Shown: positions 5,015 to 6,315 of the stretch, in pieces
How the letters are laid out: each line of letters begins with the position of its first letter
How positions within the stretch are numbered: position 1 is the first letter of the stretch
Source of the DNA: an uncultured Lentisphaeraceae bacterium
GTDB taxonomy: Bacteria; Verrucomicrobiota; Kiritimatiellia; RFP12; DVOR01
Length of the DNA: 6,315 nt
Direction: 5' to 3'
NCBI GenBank assembly: GCA_946056345.1
Contig: CAMGJH010000067.1
Span: 1-6,315 of the forward strand
Notes under the pieces: generated by a model
Databases searched by the model: none
Told to the model about the DNA's origin: nothing
What the model saw: the letters and a program-made list of their open reading frames with translations, nothing else
Position numbers and translations under genes: made by a program

Positions 5015-5846
5015 GGGCCAGGCCCTCTAGGACGGCGCGCTCCATCGCCTCGCGGTCGGCCTCGCGGCCGGTCCAGAAGGCAAAGGAGAGGGCGCCTTGC
5101 TCAACGAGCATTCTCACGCCATTGGCGCAGCGCACGCCGGCCTGACGCGCCTCAGCCATCGTCGGCGTCTCGGGCTTGCCGGGGGGAATGACGATGTCGT
5201 AGAGGCACTGCTCGGCGCGGAAGTCGGCCGCGTGGGCCGCCGGGCCGGGGAAGACCGCCAGGCCGCTCGGCGAACACTGTGCCACAAGGTCGGCCTCGCA
5301 AAGGCGGGTGTGGTCGATGGCCTCGACCGGGACCCCGGCGTTGCCGGCAATCTCGCCAGCCAGGGCCGCGACGCGCGCTGCGTCCACATCCAGCAGGCCA
5401 ATCCACGCCACGCCCGCGTAGGCCAGCGAGAGCGCCACGGCCCGCCCGGCCCCGCCGCATCCGATGACCGCCACGCGCTTGCCCGCCGGCTCGAAGCCGA
5501 GGGTGACCTTGGCAGCGGCCAGGAAGCCGGGGCCATCGGTATTGTGCCCCAGGCGCTTGCCATCGCGGAAGAGGACGGTATTGACCGCGCCCAGGCGCTG
5601 CGCCTCGGGCGAGAGCTCATCCATCATCGGCACGGCCAGCTGCTTGTGCGGGATGGTGAGGTTGAGCCCGGTGAAGCCCTCGGACTCCAGCGTGTCCAGG
5701 GCCTGGGCGAGCGCCTCGGGGGGCACATCGCGCTTCTCATACTGCCCGTCAAAGCCGATGGCGCGGAAGCTGGCCGCGTGCATCACGGGCGAGAAACTAT
5801 GGGCGATCGGGTGGCCGAGGACGGCGAAACGCGGGGGCGTGGTCAT
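5007..5846 (-). CDS. aroE: Shikimate dehydrogenase (NADP-dependent)
   Basis: The 279-residue enzyme reduces 3-dehydroshikimate to shikimate with NADPH, a step toward chorismate and the aromatic amino acids. The N-terminal substrate domain shows the shikimate-binding serines S17 and S19 in HSFSP, LNLTIPHK with catalytic K68, GAVNT (N89) and HNTDG (N102 and the catalytic partner D104). The Rossmann domain has the dinucleotide loop VIGCGGAGRA (127-136). The C-terminus has MLVEQGALSFAFWTG (246-260) with Q250, the usual substrate-contacting glutamine. Length is normal for monofunctional AroE. The gene starts 13 nt after the ilvH stop with no obvious ribosome binding site, so it may be reinitiated from ilvH. 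Its stop overlaps the prepilin peptidase start. Confidence 0.97.
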   Translation of the reverse strand: MTTPPRFAVLGHPIAHSFSPVMHAASFRAIGFDGQYEKRDVPPEALAQALDTLESEGFTGLNLTIPHKQLAVPMMDELSPEAQRLGAVNTVLFRDGKRLGHNTDGPGFLAAAKVTLGFEPAGKRVAVIGCGGAGRAVALSLAYAGVAWIGLLDVDAARVAALAGEIAGNAGVPVEAIDHTRLCEADLVAQCSPSGLAVFPGPAAHAADFRAEQCLYDIVIPPGKPETPTMAEARQAGVRCANGVRMLVEQGALSFAFWTGREADREAMERAVLEGLAHG

Positions 5847-5859
5847 AGCGTTGGGCGGA

Positions 5860-6315
5860 CTACTCTTGAATCATCGCGATGGAGCCCGAGCGCGAGATGT
5901 CGAGCACATCAAAGGGGTGCATCAGCGTCAGGAATTGCTCAACCTGCATCTGCGAACCGACCATCTGAATGGTGAGCGAATCGGGGTGGACGCCGAGGAT
6001 CTTGGCCCCGAAGAGCATCGCCACTTCGATGACCGGCGCACGGCCGGTGGCACGGGTGCTGACCTTGATCAGCAGGGCCTCGCGATCGATGTGCGCCTTG
6101 GCCGTCACATTGTCCACGCGGAAGACGTTAATCTGCTTGGCGAGTTGGGCGACCACCTGGTTGATGACCTTCTCGTCACCGGGGATGACGATGGTCATCT
6201 TGGAGATGGAGTCGTCATTCGTGGGGCCGACGTTGAGGGTCTCGATGTTGTAGCCACGGCCGGAGATGAGGCCGACGATGCGCGCGAGCACACCAGGGCG
6301 GTTCTCGACCAGGAC
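5860..6315 (-). CDS. ilvH: Acetolactate synthase small (regulatory) subunit, 5'-truncated by window
   Basis: 151 residues are visible and the gene runs off the right edge. The first codons in view read VLVENRPGVLARIVGLISGR, so the GTG at 6291 is an internal Val of the conserved PGVLAR motif, not the start; roughly 5-15 residues are missing. The N-terminal ACT domain (about the first 75 visible residues) binds valine and confers feedback inhibition on the IlvB/IlvI catalytic subunit, which makes acetolactate for valine, leucine and isoleucine synthesis. The C-terminal domain contains REALLIKV, DSLTIQMVG and a SRSGSIAM ending close to the usual aRtG.ia pattern. No fusion or frameshift is seen. 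The catalytic subunit gene is probably just beyond the edge, as is common, but is not visible. This is the first visible gene of the minus-strand cluster. Confidence 0.95.
   Translation of the reverse strand, partial: VLVENRPGVLARIVGLISGRGYNIETLNVGPTNDDSISKMTIVIPGDEKVINQVVAQLAKQINVFRVDNVTAKAHIDREALLIKVSTRATGRAPVIEVAMLFGAKILGVHPDSLTIQMVGSQMQVEQFLTLMHPFDVLDISRSGSIAMIQE

Noticed and set aside
6289..6291. GTG as the ilvH start codon
   Set aside because: The frame continues to the window edge with VLVENRPG, the conserved residues just before VLARI, so the true start is outside the window.

Overview
This window comes from a GC-rich bacterial chromosome. Protein-coding genes have mostly C/G-ending codons, and the non-coding stretches are rich in CCCGGG and G runs. 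The content points to a bacterium that can make deoxyribonucleotides without oxygen (class III ribonucleotide reductase), builds type IV pili or a related secretion machine (prepilin peptidase), and makes its own branched-chain amino acids, aromatic amino acids and folate. The sequence alone does not fix the phylum. The short heptamer arrays and other small repeats resemble those of repeat-rich environmental Gram-negative lineages, but that is only an impression.

Layout. Positions 1-593 hold no convincing gene. They contain a 22-bp tandem repeat at the left edge, a 9-10 nt periodic repeat (186-222), a cluster of CCCGGG-centred inverted repeats (88-317), and then a well-formed control region for the next gene: two NrdR-box-like sites 32 bp apart (432-447 and 464-479) running into a TTGACA-N18-TATTCT promoter (478-507). 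Next come nrdD (594-2906, +) and nrdG (2970-3458, +), separated by a perfect 12-bp stem hairpin. A 160-bp convergent gap (3459-3618) carries two heptamer-repeat arrays, each followed by a GCGTTCCGC hairpin. The rest is a tightly packed minus-strand cluster, in transcription order ilvH (5' end beyond the right edge), aroE, a type IV prepilin peptidase, and folB. Both of its last two junctions are 8-nt start/stop overlaps.

How the genes work together. NrdD reduces ribonucleoside triphosphates to deoxyribonucleoside triphosphates using a glycyl radical, which NrdG installs with S-adenosylmethionine and an iron-sulfur cluster. The NrdR-box pair predicts that the dATP/ATP-sensing repressor NrdR, encoded elsewhere, controls the pair. 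The minus-strand cluster joins four unrelated housekeeping functions: acetolactate synthase regulation, the shikimate pathway, prepilin processing and pterin synthesis. It looks translationally coupled rather than functionally themed.

I found no undescribed multi-gene system here. The points most worth a second look are the NrdR-type promoter, the nrdD-nrdG hairpin, the paired heptamer/hairpin elements, the left-edge tandem repeat, and the extended tail of the prepilin peptidase, whose Glu codons double as the folB ribosome binding site.
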